From NCBI RefSeq assembly GCF_040361435.1, contig NZ_APNL01000010.1, forward strand, positions 62,001 through 126,000: a stretch of DNA of 64,000 nt, read 5' to 3'. Each line of letters opens with the position of its first letter. Positions within the stretch are counted from its first letter, which is position 1. The position numbers and the translations under genes were made by a program. The notes beneath the pieces are model-generated. The model saw only the letters and a list, made by a program, of their open reading frames with translations. It was not told the DNA's origin and did not search any database. Below are positions 50,464 to 60,600 of the stretch, piece after piece. This DNA comes from Salinisphaera sp002433465 (lineage in GTDB: Bacteria; Pseudomonadota; Gammaproteobacteria; Nevskiales; Salinisphaeraceae).

Positions 50464-50676
50464 ATGAGTACCGTGACGCTGGAAACCACGCTCGTTTGTC
50501 CAGCCTGCGGGCATGAAGCCCAAGAGACCATGCCGACCGATGCTTGTCAGTACTTCTACGAGTGCGGTGGCTGCGGTGCCTTGCTGCGCCCCGAAGCTGG
50601 TGATTGTTGCGTGTACTGCTCTTATGGGTCGGTGCCCTGTCCACCAGTGCAGCAGGACGGCGACTGCTCATGTTGA
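50464..50676 (+). CDS. GDCCVxC-domain protein
   Basis: A 70-residue cysteine-rich soluble protein: LVCPACGHEAQETMPTDACQ, YFYECGGCGALLRPEAGDCC and VYCSYGSVPCPP, ending DGDCSC. The GDCCVYC block names the family, small proteins found beside mercury and other metal resistance genes. It carries 13 cysteines, enough for zinc-ribbon folding plus a further site. The role is unproven; binding or buffering of a soft metal is likely. It lies between the CcdA-like gene and the ATPase. Confidence 0.92.
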   Translation: MSTVTLETTLVCPACGHEAQETMPTDACQYFYECGGCGALLRPEAGDCCVYCSYGSVPCPPVQQDGDCSC

Positions 50677-50724
50677 GGCGAACACGCATTGTGCACCGCG
50701 CGTTCTCCATTAAAAGGTGATGCC

Positions 50725-53148
50725 ATGAACGAGACAACCGCAAATTCCGACGCGCTTCACCCGTGGAGCGATGACACCACTGGCGATTCCGGCATCCGCA
50801 GCGTGCGCGCCCATATCGGCGGCATGCACTGCTCGTTGTGTACCGGCACCATCGAACGGGCACTGGGTGCCAAACCCGGCGTCCAGCGGGTGGCGGTCAG
50901 CCTGACCCACGAGCAGGCGCTGGTCGAATACGACGATGGGCAGACCGACGCCGAAACCCTGATGGGCACCCTCCAGCAGATCGGCTATACCTTGAGCGAT
51001 CCGCGCAAGGTCGAACCGTTCGAACGGCAGGAGCAGGCGCTTGCCATCGAGCGCAACCGCTTCCTGGCAGCGCTGACACTGAGCCTGGCCGCGGTGGGCC
51101 TGATCGTGGATACCACCAGCGCCTGGACCCTAGGCCTGTCGTCGCTGGTCTATGTCAGTCTGATTGGCTTCGGCTATGCCGTACTGCGCGGACGCGGCCA
51201 CGCCACTGCATTGGCCGGCAGCGCAGGGCTGGCCGCCGGCGGGCTGATCCTGTTCGCGCTGCGCGCGAGCGGCGTGCTAGCTGGTTACGAGCCGGTGCTG
51301 GTCGCCGCGCTCGCGCTCGCCATGATGTTCGGGCTGGCCCGGCATATGCTGGTGATGGCTGTTCAGGCGCTACGCCGTGGCATTCTCAATCAACACGTAC
51401 TGGTCGAGATCGGCGCCTTCGCCGGTCTGATCGGCGGGGCGATCGGGTTGGCAGCGCAACCGCCGGGTTATCCGACAGCGGCGTTTTTTGCGGTGTCGGT
51501 GATGGTGCTGACCTATCACCTGTTTTCCGAATGGCTGTCGCTGATCGTCAAGACCCGCAGCGCACAATCGGTCAAGCGGCTGCTGGATCTGCAGCCCGAG
51601 ACCGCGCACGTGGTCACCGATGACGGCGAGCAGGATAAGCCCGTGGCGCAGGTTGCAGCCGGCATGACCGTGCGTGTGCGTCCTGGCGAGCGCATTCCGG
51701 TCGACGGCGAAGTGACTGACGGCGGCTCGGCGGTCGACGAATCGTTGATCACCGGCGAGCCGCTACCGGTGGAAAAAACCACCGGCGACAGCGTCGTCGG
51801 CGGCGCCATCAACGGCAACGGCACCCTGCTGATCCGGGTCACCGCGGTCGGCGACGACAGTTTTTTGCATCAAGTGATATCCAGTGTCGAAGACGCCCGC
51901 GCGCTCAAGCCCGGCCTGCTGCACATCGTCGATCGGGTGTTGCAAGTCTATACGCCGACGGTGCTCGCGATTTCCGCGCTCGCTTTTCTGGGGTGGGCCC
52001 TCGGGCCGCTGGCCTTCGGCGCCGACCCCGAATTCCAGCGGGCGGTGTTCGCCGCGCTGACCGTACTGGTAATGGGCTATCCCTGCGCGGTCGGCATCTC
52101 CGCGCCGTTGTCGATCGTGCGCGGTGCCGGCGAGGCCGCGGACAAGGGCGTGCTGATGCGCACCGGCGAAGCCTTCCAGGCGTTGCGCAAAATCGACACC
52201 GTGGTGTTCGACAAGACCGGCACGCTCACCGAAGGCCGGCCGGCGGTGCGTGATATCCATGGCGTCGATGGCAACGACGACACGCTGCTGGCGGTTGCCG
52301 CGGCGGTGGAAGCAGCGTCGGAGCATCCGCTGGGCCGGGCCGTGGTCGAAGCCGCACTTGAACGCGGACTGGGTTTCCCCGACGTGGCCGATTTTCAGGC
52401 CGAGTCCGGCCGCGGCGTGACAGCGCAGATCGACGGCGAGACCGTGCGGGTCGGCAGCCCGGCGTTCCTGAGTGCGGCCGGCATCGCGTTGGATGCCTTG
52501 CAGGAACGCATCGACGCTGCCGAACAACAGGGCCACACGGTGATTGTCGTGGCCCGCGGCGATCGCTTGCTCGGCGCAATCGCGCTTGGCGATGCGCTGC
52601 GCGCCGACACCGTCGATACCATCGCCCGCTTGCACGAGTTGGGCATCCGCACCGCCATGCTCACCGGCGACAACAAGCGCACTGCGACCCATATCGCCAA
52701 ACGTGCCGGCATCGACGACGTGTATGCCGGCGTGCTCCCCGATCAGAAAGCCGAACGTCTGCGTGACATGCAGCACAACGTGCGTCTTGCGATGGTCGGC
52801 GACGGCATCAATGACGCCCCGGCGCTGATGCAGGCCGATATCGGCATCGCCATGGGCTCAGGCACCGACATCGCCATCGACGCGGCCGATATCATCATCC
52901 TCAACGGACAGCTCGGTGCGGTCATCACGGCCTGGCAGATCAGCCGCTGGGGCTATCGCAAGATGTTGCAGAACGTGGGCCTGGCTTTTTTGTTCAACGG
53001 CATCGGTATTCCGCTGGCAGCCACGGGCCTGATTTACCCGGTGTGGGCCATGGTCGCCATGGCGGCCAGCGTGACCGCGATCTTCGTCAACTCGCTGTGG
53101 CAGCGGCCAACGATGTTTTTCGATGCGGTGGCGAGTGTGGCCGACTGA
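50725..53148 (+). CDS. P1B-type ATPase with YPC transport motif
   Basis: A heavy-metal pump of 807 residues from the ATG at 50725. One N-terminal metal domain has GGMHCSLC (Cys36, Cys39). The membrane helix that normally holds CPC reads VLVMGYPCAVGISAPL, with Tyr452-Pro453-Cys454. The catalytic loops are intact: TGEPLPVEKTTGD, DKTGTLTEGRP with Asp496, and GDGINDAPALMQADIG. The YPC motif and the last helices differ from CopA and ZntA, so the substrate is open. Operon partners (MerR with three Cys, GDCCVxC) suggest a divalent soft metal or mercury. Confidence 0.9.
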   Translation: MNETTANSDALHPWSDDTTGDSGIRSVRAHIGGMHCSLCTGTIERALGAKPGVQRVAVSLTHEQALVEYDDGQTDAETLMGTLQQIGYTLSDPRKVEPFERQEQALAIERNRFLAALTLSLAAVGLIVDTTSAWTLGLSSLVYVSLIGFGYAVLRGRGHATALAGSAGLAAGGLILFALRASGVLAGYEPVLVAALALAMMFGLARHMLVMAVQALRRGILNQHVLVEIGAFAGLIGGAIGLAAQPPGYPTAAFFAVSVMVLTYHLFSEWLSLIVKTRSAQSVKRLLDLQPETAHVVTDDGEQDKPVAQVAAGMTVRVRPGERIPVDGEVTDGGSAVDESLITGEPLPVEKTTGDSVVGGAINGNGTLLIRVTAVGDDSFLHQVISSVEDARALKPGLLHIVDRVLQVYTPTVLAISALAFLGWALGPLAFGADPEFQRAVFAALTVLVMGYPCAVGISAPLSIVRGAGEAADKGVLMRTGEAFQALRKIDTVVFDKTGTLTEGRPAVRDIHGVDGNDDTLLAVAAAVEAASEHPLGRAVVEAALERGLGFPDVADFQAESGRGVTAQIDGETVRVGSPAFLSAAGIALDALQERIDAAEQQGHTVIVVARGDRLLGAIALGDALRADTVDTIARLHELGIRTAMLTGDNKRTATHIAKRAGIDDVYAGVLPDQKAERLRDMQHNVRLAMVGDGINDAPALMQADIGIAMGSGTDIAIDAADIIILNGQLGAVITAWQISRWGYRKMLQNVGLAFLFNGIGIPLAATGLIYPVWAMVAMAASVTAIFVNSLWQRPTMFFDAVASVAD

Positions 53149-53193
53149 ACGAAAAAGCTCGCCGTTTATCGATTTTGACATGGAGCCGAGCCA

Positions 53194-53601
53194 ATGAGAG
53201 TGGAACGACAAGTGTGGTCGCTTAATCGATGGCAGACCATTACGCTGATTGTATTGCAACTTTTATTCGCCGCCTGCGCGACCAGCGTTCTGATTTACCG
53301 CGCCCAAGGCTGGGCGCCGGAGGTGATCAATTTCGGGTGGCTATCGTATCGCGCCTGCAACATCTATATCTCCCTTGCTTTGGTCGCGTACTTCGTCGTT
53401 GGTTTGTGGCGAGGGCATCGTTATATCGCACCGCTGCTTACGCTGTTCGTGCTGTTTCATTTGGTTGAGGGGGCGATCATCGGCTTCTGGACCAAGGCGA
53501 TCCTGCAACTCGCGGCGCTCGGTGTGTTGAGTTGGAGTATCTGGCCCGCGCTTCGTACGCCCGCGCCGCTGAAAAGCAGTTCAACCAACAGGGCGAGATG
53601 A
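53194..53601 (+). CDS. Four-helix membrane protein of unknown function
   Basis: A 135-residue protein with four predicted membrane helices (about residues 15-35, 52-70, 78-95, 100-117) including LIVLQLLFAACATSVLIYRA and CNIYISLALVAYFVVGLWRG. It has one cysteine in helix 1 and one in helix 2 that could face each other. The start at 53194 has GAGCC upstream, a weak ribosome site. It follows the ATPase by 45 bases in the same direction, so it may be the last gene of that operon. I do not recognise a family. Confidence 0.6.
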   Translation: MRVERQVWSLNRWQTITLIVLQLLFAACATSVLIYRAQGWAPEVINFGWLSYRACNIYISLALVAYFVVGLWRGHRYIAPLLTLFVLFHLVEGAIIGFWTKAILQLAALGVLSWSIWPALRTPAPLKSSSTNRAR

Positions 53602-54360
53602 CCGGACTTTGGAATCAACGCCGAAAACAGGCAAAAGCGACGCTGCAAACCCATGGCCTCAACCGTCGCCGCTGCCCCGGGGGGAAGTCCGTGCCGCCGC
53701 ATTGTCGTTCCCCTTACCGTTGTTGCCATCGCCAGTAACCGGGCACCACGGATTGTCAGGCACGCCGGCGCAAGGATCGGGCATGGGCGGCTGATCGGGC
53801 AACGGCAGCAGTTCGGCCCGGATGGCGAATTCCTGCGTAAATGGGGCGGGCCGTTCTCACGGCGGTCTTTGCCTATCGCTCACGCGTATCGACGTGGGCT
53901 TCTCCGGTCGGATCTACGCCGCCTATGACGGCATCTACATTGCCGATTCGCTGGCTTTGCTGTGTGGCTCAGGGCCTGCGGCCGAACCCGTTGCAGAGCC
54001 TTGCGCATGGTGACGGGACACATGGCGCAGGTCATGTTGTCGACCGTGAGCGCCACGGTTTCTCGGTCGCGGCGATGACGGTCGGCACCCAGGCCGCAAC
54101 TCCGGTCACCGCCGATCTGGAGCGCTTGAACGATGTTGGCACCGCTTTGAAATCTCGACCGAGGAAGGATCAGCCGCCCCGCATGCGGCTGTGGATGCAG
54201 TCGGCTACCAATGTCTGGGCAGATGCCGCTTGACTCCGTACCCAAGTAGAGACTTTAGGCTTGCCGCAATCGATTTGTCGTGGGTCGGGTCTAATCCACC
54301 GCGACCCCCACAAGCTCTATCGTGCAAACCCATCGGGATTTAGCTTAAACTAAACTTGTA
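53602..54360. other. Gene-poor region with remnants of an NHL-repeat gene and merP
   Basis: No intact gene is seen. On the plus strand, about 53790-53960, frames read QQFGPDGEFLRKWGGPFS and GRIYAAYDGIYIADS, which resemble NHL-type propeller repeats with frameshifts. On the minus strand, about 53985-54120, a signal-like VAAWVPTVIAATE runs by a frameshift into TVALTVDNMTCAMCPVTMRK and then stops matching. The 120 bases before 54361 are A/T-richer and may hold the promoter of the next gene. Confidence 0.5.
53985..54120 (-). pseudogene. Fragment of a MerP-type periplasmic mercury-binding gene
   Basis: TVALTVDNMTCAMCPVTMRK followed by ALQRV is the metal site and first helix of MerP. It is preceded by signal-peptide-like residues in another frame and followed by unrelated sequence. 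Only about 40 of 90 codons remain, so it is non-functional. It suggests that a mer operon once lay here. Confidence 0.6.
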
Positions 54361-54732
54361 ATGACATTGCTACGCGCCATGCTGATCGCCTTCCTGGCGA
54401 TTTCAATGCCGCTGCCAGCCACGGCGGCGGCGTTTGGTGTGCCCCCCTGCATGGAAGTGTCTGCCGAAAAAACCACCGGGTTGGGAGCGGCTGCTGGCGA
54501 CGAGCAAACAAGCGACACCGCTCAGCAGAACGAGTGTGGCTGCGAACAATGCGACGCCTGCGCCGCTTGCGATGCACCCTGTGCCACAGGCGGCACGGCG
54601 ACTTTCAATGACACGCCTCTTGTCTTTACATTGCCGTTGCCACAGGCTGCGCGCGCGATGGCGCTTAGAACCAGAACTCTACCGGCACATCCTGAAGATC
54701 TCATCCGTCCCCCGTCCCTGATCCAAAGCTAG
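54361..54732 (+). CDS. Small exported Cys-rich protein before the RND operon
   Basis: A 123-residue protein with a signal peptide (MTLLRAMLIAFLAISMPLPA, cut near TAAA). Its mature part holds the cluster NECGCEQCDACAACDAPCAT (six Cys). Such a cluster could bind several Cu(I) or other soft ions. Small secreted proteins often head czc/cus operons (CzcI-like position), and the outer-membrane factor starts 58 bases downstream. No family is recognised. No clear Shine-Dalgarno precedes the ATG. Confidence 0.65.
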   Translation: MTLLRAMLIAFLAISMPLPATAAAFGVPPCMEVSAEKTTGLGAAAGDEQTSDTAQQNECGCEQCDACAACDAPCATGGTATFNDTPLVFTLPLPQAARAMALRTRTLPAHPEDLIRPPSLIQS

Positions 54733-54790
54733 ACGTTTACCTGTCGGTGCTCCGCGCGCCGATATGTTTCAACCGCTTTGGAGATGGGGC

Positions 54791-56176
54791 ATGTCCCATT
54801 CGCATCCTGCGCAGCGCCAGCCTGCACAATTAAGCCGTAGCCGCGGTTTTTGGTCCCGCTCGGCCGAGCGGCCTGCGCTGCTGATATTACTTCTGCTGCT
54901 TGGCACCGCCACCAATGTCGCCGCCGCCAACGGTCCGAGCGACGAGCTCTTGGAACCCAATGATCTGGTCGAGCGGGTGCTGTCTGAAAACGCCGGTCTG
55001 GCCGCGATGCGCTCGGCGGTCGACGCCGCCGAAGCGCGTATCGAACCCGCCGGGGCGCTGCCTGACCCGCAACTTTCGGGTGCGGTGGCGCCGGAGACCA
55101 TTGGCGGCTTTGAAACGCCGTCCGGACGTGAGCGCAGTACCAATATTCGTTTCGAGGTCAGCCAGGATTTTCCCTGGCCCGGCACCTTGGGTCTGCGCGC
55201 GGACGCTGCGCGTAAAGAAGCGCTCGCGGCCGACGATAACGTCGCGGCGGTGCGGCTGCGCCTAGCCTCGGCCACCCGCTCGGCTTATGCCGAATGGTAT
55301 TACGTACACCAGGCGCTGGAGATCAATGTCGCCAATCAAGACTTGGTGGATGAGCTGCGCCGGATAGCGGAAAATCGCTACGCTGCGGGATTGACCGGCC
55401 AGCAGGATGTGTTGCAGGCCGAGGTTGAACTCCAGCGCCTGAAACACCAGGCCATCAAGCTGCGACGCATCAAGCGCAGCGTGCGGGCCAAAATCAACAA
55501 CCTGCTCAATCGAAAGGCCACCGCGCCCGTTGCCGGGCCGGCAGGGTTGCCCCTCCCCGGAAGCTTGCCGCCCTATAGCCGCTTACGCCGCAGCGCCCTG
55601 TCCAGTCATCCCGAACTGGCGCAAATCCAAAAGCGCATTGCCGCCGATGAGGACCGCGAAGCGCTGGCCAGAAAAGCGTTCTATCCCGACTTCAAGGTCT
55701 TCGGCGGCTATAACAGCCTGTGGGACGCCGGCGAGAAACGCTGGATCGCCGGTGTCGGTATCAGCCTCCCGCTGGACCGCAGCAAATACCGCGCTCGCCT
55801 CGACGAGGCCAAAGCCGAGACCATGCGCACGGAATACGAGCTGGCAGACCGCCGGACCACGCTGCTGAGCCAATTGGAACAGGCCCACGCCGCGGTGGAG
55901 GAAGCCAAGCACGCCATCGCCTTGTACGAGAACGAGCTGATCCCGCGCACGCTGGAAAACCTGGGCGCCGCCCGATCCGAATACGGCGCCGGCGGTGGCG
56001 CGTTCCTGGATGTGATTACCGCCGAGCAACGCAAGCTCAACGCGGAACTGGAACTGGAAAGCGCCCGCGCGGACTACTTCACCGCGCTGGCTGAATTGAG
56101 GCGCTGGAGCGGCGGCGAGCTGACAGGCATCACGGTGCCGGCCGCCATGAATTCCGAGGAGTTTATGCATGAATAA
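54791..56176 (+). CDS. Outer-membrane factor of the RND pump (CusC/CzcC-type)
   Basis: A TolC-family protein of 461 residues forming the outer-membrane channel of the efflux complex. A signal-type segment (about residues 22-46, LLILLLLLGTATNVAAANG) precedes two outer-membrane-factor repeats with long amphipathic helices: AARKEALAADDNVAAVRLRL, ENRYAAGLTGQQDVLQAEVE and, in the second repeat, AARSEYGAGGGAFLDVITAE. The ATG at 54791 follows GGAG; an in-frame ATG at 54764 is an alternative. Its stop overlaps the next gene by eight bases. Confidence 0.88.
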   Translation: MSHSHPAQRQPAQLSRSRGFWSRSAERPALLILLLLLGTATNVAAANGPSDELLEPNDLVERVLSENAGLAAMRSAVDAAEARIEPAGALPDPQLSGAVAPETIGGFETPSGRERSTNIRFEVSQDFPWPGTLGLRADAARKEALAADDNVAAVRLRLASATRSAYAEWYYVHQALEINVANQDLVDELRRIAENRYAAGLTGQQDVLQAEVELQRLKHQAIKLRRIKRSVRAKINNLLNRKATAPVAGPAGLPLPGSLPPYSRLRRSALSSHPELAQIQKRIAADEDREALARKAFYPDFKVFGGYNSLWDAGEKRWIAGVGISLPLDRSKYRARLDEAKAETMRTEYELADRRTTLLSQLEQAHAAVEEAKHAIALYENELIPRTLENLGAARSEYGAGGGAFLDVITAEQRKLNAELELESARADYFTALAELRRWSGGELTGITVPAAMNSEEFMHE

Positions 56177-57686
56177 GAGATTAGTGATCAGCGCCCTGAT
56201 CGCGATCCTGGCGGCGGCCGGCATCGGCGGCTGGCTGCTGTTGCGCGACGCGGGTGGCGCCGACGCCGGCCCGGCATCCCTGGCCCAGGCCCCGACCTAC
56301 CAATCGGGACCGTTTCGACTCGCAATTGCGGTCTCCCCCGAAACGCCGGTGGTCGGTAAAAACCGGCTGGCCATCCGGCTAGAAGACAGCGACGGCAATC
56401 CAGTCTCCGGTGCCAGCATCAAGGCGGTGGCCACCATGCCGGCGATGGGGGGCATGGCGGCCATGCAGGCCCCAGCCGAGCTCGAAGAGACCGAGCCGGG
56501 GCGCTACGCGGGTCCGTTCAACCTGAAAATGAGTGGTGCCTGGCCGCTAACCCTGCAGATCAAGAAGGCCGGCCTCGGCAAAACCCGGATCAGCTTCGAC
56601 CTGGCGACCGGTCGACAGGGCTTACAGCTCGCCACCGGCGGCCGTCGCCTCGGCGGCGGAGCCAAGGGGGAAATGGATTCAGGCGGGCAAGTCGCCGACG
56701 CAGCTTCGGACATGCCCACGATCAACCTCGATAACCGCCGGCGGCAGCTCATCGGCCTCGAGACCGGCAAAGTCGAACGTCGCCAGCTGGTGCGCGAGAT
56801 TCGCGCCGTGGGCGAGGTGGTCTACGACGAAACCGAGTTGAGTGATGTCACGCTCAAGTACGACGGCTGGGTCGGCAACCTGAAGATCGACTACGTCGGC
56901 GCGCCGGTCGAGCGCGGCCAGATGCTGTTCGGCATCTATAGCCCCGAGTTGTTCTCGGCCCAGCAGGAGTATCTGCAGACCCTGCAGCGGCTGTCCCGCC
57001 GCGGCCCGGACGACAGCCTGGTTCAGGCCGCCCGCCAGCGGTTGATGCTGTGGGATATCGCCCCGGCGCAGGTGCGCGCGATCGAGCGGCGCGGTGAGCC
57101 GATCAAGTACCTGCCGATCCATGCGCCGGCGACCGGCACAGTGGTAGAGAAGAACGTGGTCGAGGGCTCGGCCGTCAAGAAAGGCCAGATCTTGATGCGC
57201 ATTGCCGATCTGTCCACGGTCTGGATCGACGCCCAGGTCTACGACAGCGAGCTGCCGCTGATCGATGCGGGCATGACCGCCGAGGTCACCCTGCCCTATC
57301 TGCCCGACGCCCACTACGAGGCCGAGGTCGACTACGTCTACCCCTACTTCCAGGGGCAGACTCGCACCGGCCAGATCCGCCTGTCGTTGCCCAACCCGGA
57401 CGGGCGGCTCAAGCCAAACATGTACGCCGAGGTCGAGCTGCAGGCCGATCTCGGGAAGCGTCTGTCTGTACCCGAGTCGGCGGTCCTGTTCTCCGGCGAC
57501 GCGCGCGTGGTGTTCGTGGACCTTGGCGACGGCCGCCTGCAGCCGCGCTACATCGAGACCGGCCAGCGCAACGAGGACTACATCGAAGTCACCTCCGGGC
57601 TGGAGGCCGGCGAGACGGTCGTGACCTCCGGTAACTTCCTGATCGACGCCGAAACACGCCTGAAGACGGGGATCAAGCAATGGTGA
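56169..57686 (+). CDS. Periplasmic adaptor CusB-type with N-terminal YtkA-like domain
   Basis: This membrane-fusion protein links the RND pump to the outer-membrane channel. The 505 residues comprise a membrane anchor (5-25), a YtkA/FixH-like domain (about 50-150, with FRLAIAVSPETPVVGKNRLA and ATMPAMGGMAAMQ, a Met-rich loop), then the adaptor core with VTLKYDGWVGNLKIDYVGAP, GTVVEKNVVEGSAVKKGQIL and a beta-barrel ending SGNFLIDAETRLK. The Met-rich AMGGMAAM loop may hand Cu(I) to the pump. It overlaps the CusA-type gene by seven bases. Confidence 0.9.
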   Translation: MNKRLVISALIAILAAAGIGGWLLLRDAGGADAGPASLAQAPTYQSGPFRLAIAVSPETPVVGKNRLAIRLEDSDGNPVSGASIKAVATMPAMGGMAAMQAPAELEETEPGRYAGPFNLKMSGAWPLTLQIKKAGLGKTRISFDLATGRQGLQLATGGRRLGGGAKGEMDSGGQVADAASDMPTINLDNRRRQLIGLETGKVERRQLVREIRAVGEVVYDETELSDVTLKYDGWVGNLKIDYVGAPVERGQMLFGIYSPELFSAQQEYLQTLQRLSRRGPDDSLVQAARQRLMLWDIAPAQVRAIERRGEPIKYLPIHAPATGTVVEKNVVEGSAVKKGQILMRIADLSTVWIDAQVYDSELPLIDAGMTAEVTLPYLPDAHYEAEVDYVYPYFQGQTRTGQIRLSLPNPDGRLKPNMYAEVELQADLGKRLSVPESAVLFSGDARVVFVDLGDGRLQPRYIETGQRNEDYIEVTSGLEAGETVVTSGNFLIDAETRLKTGIKQW

Positions 57687-60600
57687 GCGAAAAAATGCAC
57701 GGCGCCGGCGACCGGCCGGACTGGATCCAGCGGCTGATCGCGTACTGCGCGCGTAACTGGCTACTCACCCTGATCGTGGTAGCCGCGGCCACAGCCTGGG
57801 GCTGGCGCTCGCTGGACGGCGCGCCGCTGGACGCGATCCCCGATCTGTCCCCTGTGCAAGTGATCGTGTTCACGGACTGGCCCGGCCGCAGCCCGGACCT
57901 GGTCGAGGACCAGATCACCTATCCGCTGGTCACCTCCATGCTCGCCGCGCCCAACGTTGAATCGGTCCGCGGCCAGAGCTTCATGGGCCTGTCGTTCGTC
58001 TACGTAGTCTTCGAGGGCGGAACCGACATCTACTGGGCGCGTTCGCGAGTACTGGAATACCTCAACTCGGCGAGCAAGGACCTGCCGGAGGGCGTCAATC
58101 CCACCCTGGGCCCGGACGCCACCGGCGTCGGCTGGGTATACCAGTATGCCTTGAAGGATACATCCGGTAACCAGAATCTGGCCGAGCTGCGCAGCATCCA
58201 GGACTTCAACATCCGCTATGCCCTGGAGGCGGTCGACGGCGTCGCCGAGGTGGCCTCGGTCGGCGGCTACGAGAAGGAATATCAGGTCAACGTCGACCCC
58301 AACAAGCTGGCGTCTCAAGGCTTCTCGCTGGACCAGGTGATCGAGGCGGTGCGCGAGTCCAACAACGATGTCGGCGGCCGGGTGCTGGAGGTCTCCGGCC
58401 ACGAGCACTTCATCCGGGGCCGCGGCTACGTGAAATCCGTCGATGATTTGAAGCATGTCGTGCTGGGCACCGGGCCCGGCGGCACACCCGTCACCCTGGA
58501 CCAGGTCGCCGACATCCACCTCGGGCCGGCCATGCGCCGCGGCCAGGCCGACCTCAACGGCGACGGCCTGACCGTAGGCGGCACCGTGGTGATGCGCTAC
58601 GGCGAGAACGCGCTGGACGTGATCGACCGCGTCAAGCAGCGCCTGGACGAGGTCCGGGCCTCGCTGCCCGAGGGCGTGGAGATCGTGCCCGTCTACGACC
58701 GCTCCTCGCTGATCGAGCGTGCCATCGACACGCTCAAGCGGATTCTGACCGAGGAGATGCTCATCGTCTCCGTGGTGCTCCTGGTGTTCCTGCTGCACCT
58801 GCGCTCGGCGCTGGTGGCCGTGATCACCCTGCCGATTGCGGTGCTGCTGGCCTTCATCCCGATGTACTACCAGGGCCTGACCGCCAACATCATGTCGCTG
58901 GGGGGCATCGCCGTGGCCATCGGCGCCATGGTGGACGCCGCTATCGTCATCATCGACAACATCCACAAGCGGTTGGCCGCCTGGCAGTCTGGCGAAGCGC
59001 CGCCCGAAGAGCTCGCCAAATCGCGCACGGCGGTGATCATCGAAGGCATGCAGGAGGTGGGACCGTCCATCTTCTTCTCGCTGCTGATCATCGCGGTGTC
59101 GTTCCTGCCGGTGTTTGCCCTGGAAGGCAGCGAAGGGCGTCTGTTCAAACCGCTGGCCTATACCAAGACCTATTCCATGTTCTTCGCCGCGCTGCTGTCG
59201 GTCACGCTGGTGCCGGCCCTGGCCGTGCTGCTGATTCGCGGCAAGATCCGCGGCGACAAGAGCCGACTGAACCGTGGCCTGCAGCGGGCCTACATGCCGG
59301 TGGTTCGGGCCGCGGTCCATGCCCGTTGGCTCGTCATCGGCCTGGCCGCGGCGGCCCTGGTGGCCACAGTGCCGGTGTATCAGCAGCTCGGCAGCGAGTT
59401 CATGCCGCCGCTCAACGAGGGCTCGATCCTGTACATGCCCACCGCCCTGCCCGGCATGTCCATCGAGCAGGCCAATCAAACGATTCAGACCATGGACCGC
59501 CGGTTGAAGGAATTCCCCGAGGTCAAGCGTGTGTTCGGCAAGGTCGGGCGCGCCTCCACGGCCACCGACCCGGCCCCGCTGAACATGTTCGAGATCAACA
59601 TCATGCTCGAGCCCAAGGACCGGTGGCGCGAGGGCATGACCTGGGACAAGCTGATCCAGGAGATGGACCAGGCGATGGACTTCGCCGGCATGCCCAATAT
59701 CTGGTGGATGCCGATCCAGACCCGCACCGAGATGCTGGCTACCGGCATTCGCTCGTCGCTGGGCATCAAGGTGCTCGGCCCGAATCTGAAAAAGATCGAA
59801 TCCACCGGCATCGCCATCGAACAGGCTCTGCAGGAAGACCCACGGACCGCACCGTACACGCGCAGTGCCTTCGCGGAGCGTACCACCGGCGGCTACTTCC
59901 TGGACTTTATCGTGGATCGGGCCGCCGCCGCCCGCTACGGGCTCAACGTCGGCGACGTCCAGGACGTGATCGTCGCCGCCATGGGCGGCCGTGCGGTGTC
60001 GCAGACGGTCGAGGGCCGCGAGCGCTACGACATCCTCGTGCGCTACGCGCGTGGCTTTCGGGATGACATCCAGTCGCTCAAGCGCACATTGGTCACCACC
60101 GCCGACGGTGCCCAGATCCCGATCTCCCAGGTGGCCGACATCGAGTTCACCACCGGGCCGCCGAGCATCCGCGACGAAAACGGCCAGCTCGCCGGCTACG
60201 TGAACGTGGATGTCAAATCCGAAATCGGCATCGTCGACTATGTGGCCAAGGCCAAACAGGTGGTCGCGGACCAGGTCGACATCCCGCCCGGCTATCGCCT
60301 GGAGTGGGCCGGCAAGTTCAAGTACTACCAACGGGCCGCGGCACGCCTGCAAATTTTGGTGCCGCTGACCATCGGCCTGATCTTCTTCATGCTGTTCATG
60401 CATCGGGGTTCGCTGGTCGAGACCGCGATCATCATGCTCAGCCTGCCGTTCTCGCTGGTCGGCAGCGTCTGGCTGCTGTGGGCGCTGGGCTACAAGCTGT
60501 CCGTAGCAGTCGCCGTGGGCATTATCGCAGTCTCCGGCCTGGCCGTGGAGCTGGGCCTGCTCATGATGGTGTATCTGGATTTGTCCTGGCTGCGCTACCG

